Shown here one piece after another: positions 48,230-60,429 of a DNA stretch of 64,000 nt. Each line of letters starts with the position of its first letter. The stretch's first letter is position 1. The position numbers and the translations under genes were made by a program. The notes below the pieces were generated by a model. The model searched no databases, had not been told where the DNA came from, and saw nothing but the letters and a program-made list of their open reading frames with translations. Source of the stretch: Albugo candida (taxonomy: Eukaryota; Oomycota; Peronosporomycetes; Albuginales); assembly GCA_040437565.1 (NCBI GenBank), contig JBDOQK010000026.1, positions 356,836 through 420,835 on the forward strand, written 5' to 3'.

Positions 48230-51200
48230 AGCCATCACGAAAACTTTGATTGAATTGGTCGACAAGCAGCAACAATTGCTTAAAACCATGACCAAGCGGG
48301 GATAAAAGTTGAAAGGATTAGCTTACCTCAATTTCATGGTAAACTGGGCGAATCCGTCGATCTGTATTTTGTACAACTTGCTCAGTACTTTGAGGCTAAG
48401 AATATCGACTGGCGCGATGTTAGCCTAAGTGATCGAGTTTTGGCAATGACTACCGCCAACTTCAAAGGGAATGCTGCAGCTTGGTACTAGCTGAATATGT
48501 AATATATTAAGCACATGCAAGACCTCATCGTTCAAGTAAATGAATTTGTACCCCCGGATCTGCAAGAACGCTTGCGTGATCAATTGTACGCACCAAAAAA
48601 GGAGCTGTCCGAATTTGGACGTCTCTATTTCCCGTTTTCGTGGAGCTATATTGCAAGTTACGGAAATGAGAGAAGTGGGTAAAATTAATTACTTAGCATG
48701 GACTAGTAATACCCACACGTGGAGAAGTACAATACGGCCGGTATGCCACAGTTTCACAAGCCATGAAGATTGTGTTGAAGTATGATCGCTCTCATCGTGT
48801 CCGTGGAAAAAATTACCGCTCCCCAGTATACTCGCAAGACCGGTCAAGTCCAACTTTTAATCGGCCTTATCATCATCAACAATCTGCATCACCGCGCCCG
48901 TAGTACAATACTCCAGAACAAATTGAGATTGACTCAAAATATGCAAAACATCGTCGCTCCTCCTCATCAACTTTTTCTTCGAAGAATTTTCGCTACTGTA
49001 AGAAACCCGGTCATATCATCGAGCAATGTTACAAGCTGAAGTATAGAGAAGAAATCTCACGGCACTCGACATGAGCAATCAGCTGTAAGCTCCGATGCTC
49101 TCACGTCTTCAGGGTTGACTTACTCGTTACCTTCAATTGTAGTCCAGGGGACGAAGTTGAAATTCTCGAAATGGAAGGGATTTTGACGTCGACTATAAAT
49201 TCGGTGCATCCAAAGAATGAACTTAATCGTAAACAAAAGGAACTTGTGATGGAGCACTGTAGCTATTATGTTTTGATAGCGGTACAGCCTGTAATGTTGT
49301 TCTTCTCGGCTTGGTGAAGAAAAGGACACAATCTGGTGTCTTCCAAGTTACAAGGTTTTATGGCACTTCCACTAAGGCTCGCTCCATCAAAAAGGGTCTT
49401 GCAACTATCGTATTTGGTCGATATTAATTTCACAATTTACAAATCATGGAATGGCCATTGGGCTCTGCTCATGATTTCATTTGAAAAAACCGTGGTTTAC
49501 CAAGTTCCAACCTAAACTCGATTGGCGTTCTCATGTAATTCAATCTCCGCATCAGCGCTTGTCTTCGAGACGCACTCCTAGGGATATTACCAGCGAAATT
49601 GATGTGGAAATTGCTGCAGTGGACTTCAAACGCAAAGTCAAGAAGCAGGAGTACGATAAAGTATATCGCGTAAACATTTGCACTCTAATGACGGAGAGTG
49701 ATACGGTACCTCGATCGGTTACTACCCTTTCGGAGGAGTCAGAAGATGTCTTTCCTGAGACGCTTCCTGATGGACTTCCATCTTCACGTCGTGTTGACTT
49801 TGATCTTATTATGAAACCGGATGCTGTACCTATAAACGTGCTTCGTTTTTCCTATCCAAGATGCACTTGGCATGTTTGTTGAGGAAAAGTTCAAGAAAGG
49901 TTGGATCGAAATTTCAGACTATCCATGGGTTTCGAATATATTTTGTGTTTCTAAACAGGACTTCATTACTGGGAAAAATATATCACGATCTAAATAAGTA
50001 CGCTCTGACAATGCACATTTACGTCAATTCGCACACGATTATTTCGAAGATACCCTTCCTCGCATAGACGAAAGTTTTGGTTAGATGTGTAGCTGTGTCA
50101 TATTTCCAGCTCTGGATCTGGCCGAAAGTATGCCACCTATCGCACAAATGCGGAAATCTATCAGTGGTATGTGGCTCCTATGGAACTAGCTGGTATGCAT
50201 GGTGTTGGGTCTCGTCTCAGGCGAGTATTTTTTGCGAAATACAAATTCATTGTTGTGTTTCTAGATAAAATTTGTGTTTTCTCCACTAGTCTAGGCGAAC
50301 ACGTTGAACATATTCGCATTCTGTTTGGAGTTCCTCGGCGTGAGTACTTATTCTGTCATCAGTCCAAATGTCATATTGGCCAGTCAGAAGTGAAGTTTCT
50401 TAGTCATACAAATTCGGCTTAGGGACTTAGAGTGGATACTCGGAAGACAGAAGCTATTGCGAAGTGGCCGAATCCTACAAATCAGAAACAACTATTAAGC
50501 TTCTTGGGTTTGGCTGGTTACTATCGCCGTGAATACGCAACTCTTGCGTCGCCACTTGACCCTCTAGTAAAGAAAGAACATATTTGGGAATGGAAAGATG
50601 TCCAGACTCATGCCTTTGAGCGACTCAGGCCCGCTCTCTAAAACGCATCTGTGTTGAAATTACCAGGTCATTCAAAACGATTGATTGTCACAACGGACGC
50701 CTCTGGCTATTGTGTTCGTGATGTTCTTTCTCAGCTTCATTCTGGTTGCGATCATCCCATTGCATTCTTTTCCAAGAAGCTGGGGATTCATGAGATTATT
50801 TGGCGGACACATGAAAAGGAACTTTTTGCAATCAAACATGAATTGGAAAAGTGGCGTCATTAGCTTTGAGGTCGTGAATTTGACATCTACACTGACAACA
50901 CGGCATGCAAATGGTTTCTACATCCGAAAGTTTCGCCAAAGCTGGCTCGAAATTTGACATTCTTTCGCAATTTACATCTAAGCTGCATGCGTTCAAGTTC
51001 ATTTAAATGTGGTAGCCGATGCTTTATCACGTCAAGGTTCCGAATTGTCAACGGCACTCGTGTCCAATCAACAGTTCGATGTTCATGATCGCGCAAGTTC
51101 ATCCACACGTTTTCATATACCCGAGAGGGAGGATGCTATCAGCGACTATAATGTTGGTGCTTTGAAGCTTACTAATGACGATATACAGGGAAAATCAAGC

Positions 51201-52790
51201 ACGTCGCGTTCTATAAACGCAACCGAGCCTTCGCCTGTGCTCGTTAATGTGACACAAGAATCTCAAAATTGGAGCTCGCTTGCTTGGTCAAATTCGGTGC
51301 ACAAGGAATTCAACAATGGATATCGTACTTATTCAGGTTATGCCGAACAATTCAAACGTCCAGACTCACTATATGTCAAACACGAAGGTTTGCTATACTG
51401 TAAGTCACAATTGATGACGCGTGTGTGCCAAATACAAAATATAATTATCTTCGAACTTTTCTCACCGCATGCTTTCATGACTCCAACATTGCCTACATCC
51501 TGGTGCTCAACAAACATTTGTACGCATCACTCAATCGTATCATTGGCCTACATTAAATCAAGACGACGTATGAAGTTGTGAAACATGCACTCGCTGAAAA
51601 CACAGCAGCGCTCGAAAGAATGAAAAAATGATTCCGGCCCCGGAAGAAAGTTGGTCAGTTATCTCTATGGATTTCATTACGGATTACCGAAATTAAACAG
51701 ATTTGATGCTATCATGACAGTTGTCGATAAATTGTCCAAACGGTCAAAATATTGGGCGTGCAATCGCAACGATGATGCCCATACGACAGCGTGTCATTTC
51801 TTCGATTGTGTTGATCTCATCATGGTCTACCATCGATTATTATCAGCGATCGAGATTTCACGTTTGTTTCGACATTTTGATCCTCTCTTGCTAAGTTGAT
51901 GGGACTTCGTCTGCATATGACAACTTCATATCGGGCACAAGCCGACGGACAAACAGAACGTCAAACTTTTATTTTGGAAGACGCTCTACGCTACATGATT
52001 TCGTATAATGGACGTGATTGGTCCGATTATTAAGAGACAATTGAATATGCTCATGCCACTCTCGTCAGTGCATCAAATGATATTTCACCTTTCAATATTG
52101 ATACTGGTCGCAAGGACCGCAATCCGTTGAATCCACTAAGTACTCCTTGCGTCACAACTCACGTGCAAAAAACATGGAATCAGTGAGTATGCAAAAAGTT
52201 TTCAAATCCGTCGTCAAGAGATCATTAATCTAGCCACAAAAAATTTACTTCAAGGTCAGGATCGTCAAAATTTGTACTACGACAAAAAGCGCACTGATAT
52301 TAATTTTAAAATTGGAGATTTGGTCATGTTTGACACTCGTCGCATTCCTGCGAAACATGTAACACAAGACATTGATGGTATACGTGCCAAATTAGCTGCT
52401 CGCAAAGTTGGACCATTACAAATTATTAAAATGGTCAACTCGAATGTTGCGCAATTGAAGCTTCTAAGGAGTATGAGTAGATTGAACTCCACGTTTGATA
52501 TTGACGTGTTGAGTCACTATGTGGGAAATCTACCGAGATTTCAAACTCATCCAATTCCGGAATCATCCCGACTTATTTTTGACGAGGACAGTGGCGACAC
52601 GATCCACATCATAGAACAGCTTTTTCAGAAGCGTCAATTTAATCGTGAACCTGAATGGCCCGTGAAGTGGCATGGATTATTCGAGCACGAAGCAACATGG
52701 GAGCGGGAGAAAGAAGTTTCTCATTTTTTTCATTGGAATGTTCTCATCGCCGATTTTAATGAAGCGGCAACGAGAAGTCGAATCCAGTAG
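48230..52790 (+). pseudogene. Gypsy gag-pol remnant with chromodomain
   Basis: Gag near 48310-48490 (PQFHGKLGESVDLYFVQLAQ). A damaged CCHC zinc knuckle near 48990-49030 (RYCKKPGHIIEQC, first Cys replaced). RT entry near 49730-49820 (SEDVFPETLPDGLPSSRRVD). RT catalytic region near 50250 reads FLDKICVFS, i.e. the second Asp of F-L-D-D is Lys. RT thumb and RNase H at 50430-50860 (GLAGYYRREYATLASPLDPL, TTDASGYC). Integrase fragments at 51650-52200. Integrase C-terminus with chromodomain at 52270-52790 (PEWPVKWHGLFEHEATWERE). Numerous stops and frame changes. Confidence 0.85.
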
Positions 52791-52792
52791 GA

Positions 52793-52973
52793 TATAACAA
52801 CCTCCATTGTACATGCATACATAATTCTACATATTTGGAGAAGTGGATTAGCCAATAAGTTAAGTAAGTTAGGTGAACCAGGATTCTTTAACTACAGAAT
52901 CTTAGTTTCCATTTTCATCAAATAAAGCTCCTCCCACAACTATCTTTCTTCATTTCCTCCTGTCGGCGTTACA
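52793..52973 (+). repeat. 3' LTR of the gypsy element
   Basis: 181 bases ending GCGTTACA; diverged partner of the 5' LTR. Confidence 0.85.
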
Positions 52974-54360
52974 TAAATCAGTCGATAAACGTTTCCAACG
53001 CCCGTTTTTTCCAAACGCGAAACATGTACGTCCAAATGACTCGACCATAACCTTTCTCGAAGTAGAGAAAAGTTGCATACGCTTCCTCCCCACGATAAGT
53101 GACCAAGTCTCGTATGCCGTTGCGATGCCGAACGTGGTGATGCATCGACCGTCCTCGCACATATACGTTTTGATCTTGATGGATCAATTTCGGCCAAAAA
53201 CGTTGCAATCGATGCGCCAATACTTTTGAAAGTACTTCCATATCGATACAAAGTAGTGTGATCGGGTGATAGTTTCCAGAATCACCTCCTGCTCCTGCAT
53301 GGTGGGGTTGTGATCGAAGTAAGAAACCTCTTTCCAGCTGATCTTTGAACACGATCTTCAGAAAATCGCCAAACGTTTCCGAATCAAGCTGATAAAATGC
53401 AGCTGGTAGTTCATCCATACCTGGAGAAGAACTACTCCGCATGTTCTTGATCGCTTCCGCCATCTTGGTCATACTTAGGCGAGTTGAGAGACGGTCTTGC
53501 TCTTCGGATGCAAGGGATGCTTGAAGCGAATCGAGTAGCTTTTTTTGCTTTCTTTTCACATCGATCAGCTGAGTCGGTATCGAAGCTATAGAGAAAGTCC
53601 ATGACACCACCCCAATGATCTCTACATTCGTCAATAATTTACGTCGTGTTCTTTGTCACGGTGCCACATTTTTTGGTGACATTTTCGATCGTCACGCGAC
53701 GACAAGAGCTATTGGGAGGGCGAAAAAATGCTTGGAGGAGTTCTATGTGTGCTTCACGTGATTATAGAGGCTCTCATCTTGGTTGTACTTAAATTGCTTT
53801 CTTTCGACCGAAATTCTGAACTGTTCGAGCCTCGATTCGGAAAAATGCCGTTACTGATTGGAATCTTGAGTGCGATATCGAGCTGCTGCGACTTCCAAAA
53901 CATTCCGGCTAGACTCAAGATAACGTCGGTTATCTTGTGCAATATTTTTTTCAATTAGCATTTTTTGATATCCTCGACCCGGAGTTTGAGTTGGATTTGC
54001 AAAAGATACTTTTTGTGCCAGATGGTCTCTCGCGTGTCGTCGACGGAAATATTCTGAGGTTTGTATACCATGTTGAATAGCTCATCCGACATGCAGATTT
54101 AATCTTTTCGATTCTTGCGTGATAATGGCCTTGTAAATAAATCCCTTTCCAGTCGGATGTTGGACTCGCCAAGCGTGTACCACACCCAACTGGGAAATCA
54201 TTCCGAATACGCTGATCGACTTGGTTCTAGTCGAATTGTTCCACTCGAAGCATCTACAGATAGATCGAGTGGTGTATCAAAATCACCAAATACGAGATGT
54301 GTTGAGGTCGATTCGAAAAAGCTGGAGAGCAATAACTCATAGACGGTCACTATTTCCTCG
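52974..54360 (-). mobile_element. LINE fragment: endonuclease end and 5' half of reverse transcriptase
   Basis: From 54360 downward on the minus strand: THLVFGDFDTPLDLSVD (the G-D-F-N box of APE endonucleases, with Asn changed to Asp), a linker rich in charged residues (54170-53650), then RT text from 53500: NMRSSSSPGMDELPAAFYQL, GDSGNYHPITLL (N-x-R-P-I-x-L block), LSKVLAHRLQ, HQDQNVYVRGRS, and FEKGYGRVIWTYM (the F-D-x-x-x-A/D block, first catalytic Asp not preserved). The frame then hits the gypsy 3' LTR and resumes at 47891. Confidence 0.82.
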
Positions 54361-55806
54361 GCCTTGCATCGTCAGTAGAGTTAAGACTTTTTCACATCGT
54401 GTCAAATTCACACAGCGTTAGTATTAGTTTCTAACAGTTATTAAAATGTTTTCAACGCGTGAACAGCAAACCAGTGGTCACAATGGGAAGAAAAAAGTCA
54501 CATTGTGTCATTCTTTCTCTGCTCACCGGAGACCGCGTTCGTGCTGGTCTCGGCGGCCCACGCTCGTATTTGGCTAGTACGTGCTAGACATTCACCATGA
54601 GGCGACCTAGAGGCGAAATATGGTCACTATACGAAGAAGTCGTTGCAATTGGACAAGGCAAAGAGCAGCCTGATGTGAAGTGCAAGTTTTGCTCAGTACT
54701 AATCGTCAATGCTCAGTCGCGAAACATGCTCCCCAATGCAACCTTCTGCTCTAGATTAACGAACGCAGCCAAGCGCAAGTGCACTGCGCTCTACAAGAAA
54801 ATGGAGAAGGAGAAAGAGACAAGTTCACCTTGTAAGAGGAGGATGTCAAACCAAACGCCGTTCAGCCGGCGCCATTCAAATTCCCAGAGCCCTTCCTCCA
54901 GATCCATCGTCAAGCGTCTTTTCCAGACCTCAATCAAGTCTATTGGCCGCAGCCCTCGCAGGTCCACAATCAAGACGCGCACACGCGCAGAGATACATTG
55001 GCCAGATGCGAGAGCCGTTATTGCGACTGGAGTAGCTTTTCGTGTCGTTGAAGACAAGTATCTTCGCGCCATGTTCGATGATGAAACGATGTACCGTCAC
55101 GATTTCAGGTCGCTGGCGAGTTGCTCGATCAGGTGTACACAAGAGTGAGCAAACGATTGTTTTAAAGCTGCTGGGGTCAAAAAAGTCTATTTGCCCCGTT
55201 AAAGACGGCTGTTCAAACCGACGAAATAAGAGCGTCATCAACTACATTCTCGCCAATCCTACATCAAACCAATCTTCTGAAAGTATTTTGCGACAGGTGA
55301 AGCGTCCGACGACGCTGACTACATCACTGACCAGATTTATTTTTTTACACGTCATTGACGAGATTGATGCTCTTTTGGGCGCAAAATTGTACGAGCAATT
55401 ATAACCCATAACGCTGCCAATATGAAAAGCGCCTGAAGCTACAAAGGTCGGGTCGCGGTCTGATTTGCAATGGATGCACTTCTCACACGATGAACTTGTT
55501 GGTGAAGGACGTGTTCAAGCTTGAGTATTTCAGCTGGGTTCTCGAACGCACCAAATCATTGACCAACTTCGTGAAGCAGCGACATGCTCTTCTGGATCGT
55601 TTTGCTCGCTTCAAAAGAGCCTGAAGGGACCTGGCGATACATGGCGTGCGCTTTCCATGCTAGTAGCAAAGCGTTGGTTCTCGTGTGAAGCGTGTATTAG
55701 GAGTGTCTTCGATAACCGAAGTGTAATCGCCGCTACTTTCGCTGATGATGAGCTCCTATAAAATATCAGAGGAGTGAAAAATTATTGAAAGAAGCGAAAG
55801 AAATCG

Positions 55807-56304
55807 TTGGAGATGCAGAGTTTTGGCAGCGAGCGTCGCTGGTCCTAAAGGTGGTTAAACCAATTAACGAGTACTTAGCGGCTTTCGAGATAGACAATTG
55901 CTGCATCTCCATGATCAATCATTTTTCTAACTGGCTCGATGAAACCTTCAGCAAGCTAGTCGGTCTAGGCGAGGCTAACCTCATGCCCACGAGCCACGCG
56001 ATGACNNNNNNNNNNNNNNNNNNNNNNNNNNNNNNNNNNNNNNNNNNNNNNNNNNNNNNNNNNNNNNNNNNNNNNNNNNNNNNNNNNNNNNNNNNNNNNN
56101 NNNNNTTGGAGATGCAGAGTTTTGGCAGCGAGCGTCGCTGGTCCTAAAGGTGGTTAAACCAATTAACGAGTGCTTAGCGGCTTTCGAGATAGACAATTGC
56201 TGCATCTCCATGATCAATCATTTTTCTAACTGGCTCGATGAAACCTTCAGCAAGCTAGTCGGTCTAGGCGAGGCTAACCTCATGCCCACGAGCCACGCGA
56301 TGAC
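55807..56304 (+). repeat. 199-bp duplication on both sides of a 100-N gap inside the hAT element
   Basis: 55807-56005 matches 56106-56304 with one difference (A at 55873, G at 56172; Tyr versus Cys in the transposase frame). Confidence 0.85.
56006..56105. other. Assembly gap (100 N)
   Basis: Fixed-length gap between 199-bp duplicates in the hAT element. Confidence 0.99.
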
Positions 56305-56849
56305 TACGTCAAGGAGGAAGTTTTTATTCACAGGCGGCGTACGTACTTGATCAGTCCAAGTCAGTTCCATACTCCGGCGATGACACCATCTGCATCATCT
56401 CTTCCACTTTACAACTGGAGGAGCGCATCGGATTACCTCAGGGTGCGTCAAAAGATGACGTCCATCGGCAGCTGGTATCGTTTGTACAAGCAAAGATGAA
56501 TTGGACGACCGAGGAGCAAGAGAAGTCCTACATGTTCAGACCAATCGATTAGCGGTCGTTCTCGACTGCTTATCCTGCCGTAGAAAATATCGCGATGCAT
56601 GTACTCTCCATCCCAACGTCTTCGGCAGCCAGCGAGGGAAGTTGGAGCATTCACAGCTTTATTCAGTCATAATGTCGAAATCGGTTAAGCTCTGATCGTC
56701 TCGACAAATTGGTGTTTGTCTACTCTAACCTGGGTGACAAAAGTGCTGCCGACCAAATCCTTTATGACCTGTATCCAGAGGCTGAGGATTTCACCGAGAA
56801 CCGCAAAGGAGGAACAAGTACATTGGACGCACCCGGGTTGCAAACAGTG

Positions 56850-58100
56850 GTTACCAACCTTGTCGGAGACGGCATCGTCGTTCGCATAGGCTCAGCTTTG
56901 TACTGGCTAAAGCTGGGTCCAGCACACGTCAATGATGAAAAAAGTTGTCCTGATCGACTTGTTGTTGTATCGTCATGTGCCGCGCACGAGCCACAAGTAG
57001 CTCGCCATATTTGACCACTTCGTGATAGGAATCACGACCAGCGCACTGCTCGGCTGCCACATTGCCAAATCCAGCATGCGACTTGTGTTCAAATGTCAAT
57101 TCTATAGCAGGAACTGCCGCAGCGCCACGAACTTGGACAGCAAGTGGTCCACATTGACTCGCACCAAATCTGATAGAATCGAGAAGCCGATTCGCTGAAG
57201 CAATGGGTGCAGCAAGAAGATTGCCACGCGACCCCTAGCGCTATCTCTGTGACGAGCTGGATAACGACCTCTCGTTGCAATTAGCGAGGGCATGCCGGCT
57301 CACAGGCGCCGGGGTAGACAACAGCGACGAAGGTAAGGGCGGCATCACGGCTCTGGCGGAGCAAGTCGACGAATACATTGGCGAGAATGTGATTGGCCTC
57401 TTGCGCTGTTCGAGTCGCCGTGCTATATATGCGCGCTCTGCTACGCCAGCTTTACCGCGAGTAGCACGTAGCTGCGGTTGATGGAGCAACACCAGAGCGA
57501 GGTGATGCCGATGTACCGCAATACGCACAGCACCACGAGCGTAACGGGGTTGCAGACTACGAAATGCCGCCACGACACCTAACCTACCCTTTGCTTGGAC
57601 CCGCCATCACCTCATCGTACAGTGATGGCAGCCTGGTACATCATCATAAATGCTAATGGGTTGCTCCTTGAGCGGGCGAACTCATGAGAGAGTTGGTGTA
57701 TCCGGCCCGTTATATGTGCGGTCGTTTTCTCGTTCTGGACACAGTCAGTGCGGCAGCGTTGACTTGACTGTACTAGACCAAATCAGGTACCGAAAAGCCA
57801 TATTGCGGAGCTACAAATGAAACAGGAAGCTGCTTGATGCCAGGAGGTGGAGCGGCGGCGACGGTTGCCATTGATCGTTCCGAATACCAGTTCAGCGAGT
57901 TCTGACCGTTTCACGTGACCTCGTTAGCGAACTGGATTGCCCGCAACTTGGTGTAATATCGTTCCGAGTGTGCAATTTATATAAAAATACGCTGAAGACG
58001 ACGAAACCTTTTTTTCTTTTCTCTCACGAAGCAAATGAAGTTTACATTTTTCACAACGTAAAATACTGTTTTAGCATTAATCACGGTAATTTACGTGCAT
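56850..58100. other. GC-rich stretch with an unrecognised open segment
   Basis: From about 57100 to 57900 GC is clearly above the neighbourhood (one 60-base line at 57301 has 40 G/C). On the plus strand about 57250-57483 an open segment reads DELDNDLSLQLARACRLTGA, then ITALAEQVDEYIGENVIGLL, with G/C-ending codons unlike other genes here. No family; may be another transposon relic or DNA of different origin. Confidence 0.4.
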
Positions 58101-59367
58101 AATCTCAACAATATTTGTCAATATACACCGGTGCATCGTAAACGAAAAGACGTAAAACCAAAAAGCGCTGTCGAATGCTCCGTTCGGTGAGTTCTTCAGA
58201 TGTTGTATAACTGAAAAAGTCTATGCGAATGAAGGATATTCATGACACTGCCACTATAATTTGATTCGGATGGAGAAAAGTATTGTTGTGATCATTGTCA
58301 AACATGTGTTGCTGTATTTTTGAATGTAATAAAAGCTGAAAGGGTTCAAGTTGGTTGCCATCGTGAGGCTTGGTTTCTTGAACACAACAAATGGAGTGTT
58401 GTGATAGGACGTGGTCGATATGAAGATGACCATTTTTATAAATTCCATTGATATTCACCGTGAGTGCTGAAATATTGCTCCATGTTGGAATATTCGAGAA
58501 GCCCTTAGCATTCACGCTGAAGTGGACAGCAATCAAATTCGATTCGCCATATTGTTTTGAGAGGTGACGGAGGTGTTGGTAGATCGTCCGCGAAAAGTCA
58601 TTTTTGACGGAGAGCTCATCTGTATCACCAAAGAAAACTCCTCTTGAACTACCTTCAAACCATTGGGAGCAAAATATGATGCCTACTTCTGAGAATGACA
58701 ACGATAATAGCACATTGGTTGGCAATAATCGGCGAGGATGGCCTGCAGTACAAAAGGGTAGTACTTCTGCAAAGGCGATAGCTTTCGTTGCTGTTGTCAA
58801 ACCGAGCACCCTTTTCGGCACCGTCCTCCACCATATGGCGATTTCCTTAATCATCACATCACGTGTCGATCGAATATCCCCACCAACATGTCGATTACAT
58901 CGTGCCACAAACGTAATATCTTCATTCAAATCATGAGCAGCGAATACTCTATTGACCAGCAGTAGATGCGCAACATCGTACAGTGCTTCGTCCTTGGATT
59001 CCATACAGGCAAGTAGCTCACAATTCATAGCAATCGGATGTAAAATGCTGCTCGTATTATTATGTCCGGATTCGCGCTGAATTGAATCACCCTACGCATA
59101 TGCTCAATTTGTGCGTCTGCTTGGACCAGATTTTCTGGTCTGAATGTGTGGAGAGAATTTTTCGAATCTAATTCCGTAAGTTCCCCTGCCTCACCAACCC
59201 GAGTTGGTCGCTGCGTTTCTTTGATCTAGGTGTGGAGTTTATTGGCATCCACCCAAAAGATTGCACACAAAGACTTGTTGTCTAAAGGGTATACTGGGAA
59301 CTACTTTAGCAATCTATCAGATGTTTCTTCTTCTCTTCGAGCTTTAAATGTACTACTGTTCACGAGG

Positions 59368-60021
59368 TCGTGATCTTCCAAAAGTGAAGATCTTCAACTA
59401 GCCGTCGCTGTATTCAGTAAATGTAGATGCGGGTTCCAACCGCTTTTGCGATAAAATCAGGCAGCCTCATCTAAAATGCCTAATTTTTTGGTATCCGTGT
59501 TTTCACGGGAATAGTTTATAATCGTGTTCCATTCTCCAGGATGCTAACCGCGTCAACTTTCTTTATCTCCACCCTCCATTGCCACAAGAACTGAGAAATA
59601 TTTTTTGGTCGCCAATCCAGGCAGAGTACTAGGTCTTCCTTTCGNNNNNNNNNNNNNNNNNNNNNNNNNNNNNNNNNNNNNNNNNNNNNNNNNNNNNNNN
59701 NNNNNNNNNNNNNNNNNNNNNNNNNNNNNNNNNNNNNNNNNNNNTCGTGATCTTCCAAAAGTGAAGATCTTCAACTAGCCGTCGCTGTATTCAGTAAATG
59801 TAGATGCGGGTTCCAACCGCTTTTGCGATAAAATCAGGCAGCCTCATCTAAAATGCCTAATTTTTTGGTATCCGTGTTTTCACGGGAATAGTTTATAATC
59901 GTGTTCCATTCTCCAGGATGCTAACCGCGTCAACTTTCTTTATCTCCACCCTCCATTGCCACAAGAACTGAGAAATATTTTTTGGTCGCCAATCCAGGCA
60001 GAGTACTAGGTCTTCCTTTCG
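59368..60021. repeat. 277-bp duplication on both sides of a 100-N gap inside the LINE
   Basis: 59368-59644 matches 59745-60021; the Ns (59645-59744) lie exactly between. Confidence 0.85.
59645..59744. other. Assembly gap (100 N)
   Basis: Fixed-length gap between 277-bp duplicates. Confidence 0.99.
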
Positions 60022-60429
60022 ACACTATGTGCCGGAATGGCCCCACACGGTGACGTTTTCGACAATAACGAACTATTTCACGGTTATATCCAGTTCCACT
60101 CAACTGGTTCCGTTAAGTCTTCTACACATAATTTTTCCTCTGGATGTAGGATGGGATGGGATGTTTCCAGGAATTATGGTGCGCCCGGTTGTATGATACC
60201 CGGAGGAGAGTTGAGATCCAACGAGATTTGGTCGGATAGTCATCGTTGTTACCTCTTTTTAGAATTCCTCGACGGGATATCCCTGGTTTCGAGGCGAACA
60301 AAGATGCCGGTTTTGTTTATTTCTTCTTTGATTTTGGAGATTCAGCCGAGGGAGTAGCAGAGGATCCTAAAGCCAAACAGTTTGGCTCAAGTTGACGCAA
60401 ACGTGGGCGCTCTGTTGGAATCGAAGCAT

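Larger units (their letters stand above)
47892..52973 (+). mobile_element. Ty3/gypsy chromodomain LTR retrotransposon, degenerate
   Basis: LTRs at 47892-48064 (TGTAACAACC...TGTTACA) and 52793-52973 (first base pair mutated to TATAAC) enclose gag, protease/RT, RNase H, integrase and a C-terminal chromodomain, the chromovirus order. It lies inside a LINE RT frame. No clear target-site duplication (ACAAC left, TAAAT right). Many stops. Confidence 0.9.
54472..56800 (+). mobile_element. hAT-family DNA transposon, degenerate
   Basis: Begins with CAGTGGTCACAATGG at 54472, typical of a hAT terminal inverted repeat; I found no matching 3' end, so the right border is open. Coding remnants in order: BED-type zinc finger region (VKCKFCSVLIVNAQ, from 54597), the region VAFRVVEDKYLRAMF, NLLVKDVFKLEYF near 55490, FWQRASLVLKVVKPINEYLA near 55810, and the C-terminal dimerisation block SIPTSSAASEGSWS ... 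DKLVFVYSN near 56600-56730. Stops and frameshifts break the transposase. Interrupted by the gap at 56006-56105. Confidence 0.8.
58100..60360 (-). mobile_element. LINE fragment: ORF1-like region and start of endonuclease
   Basis: Minus strand from about 60360: basic ORF1-like text (SAESPKSKKK ... SLFASKPGISRRGILKRG), ENLVQADAQIEHMRRVIQFS near 59130, a long segment 59028-58500, then NISALTVNINGIY and ICCVQETKPHDGNQLEP at 58470-58360, the N and E boxes that open APE-type endonucleases. Text ending FVYDAPVYID near 58100 fits the next endonuclease strand. The remaining endonuclease resumes at 54360 beyond the hAT element. Contains stops and at least one frameshift near 59030. Confidence 0.72.
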
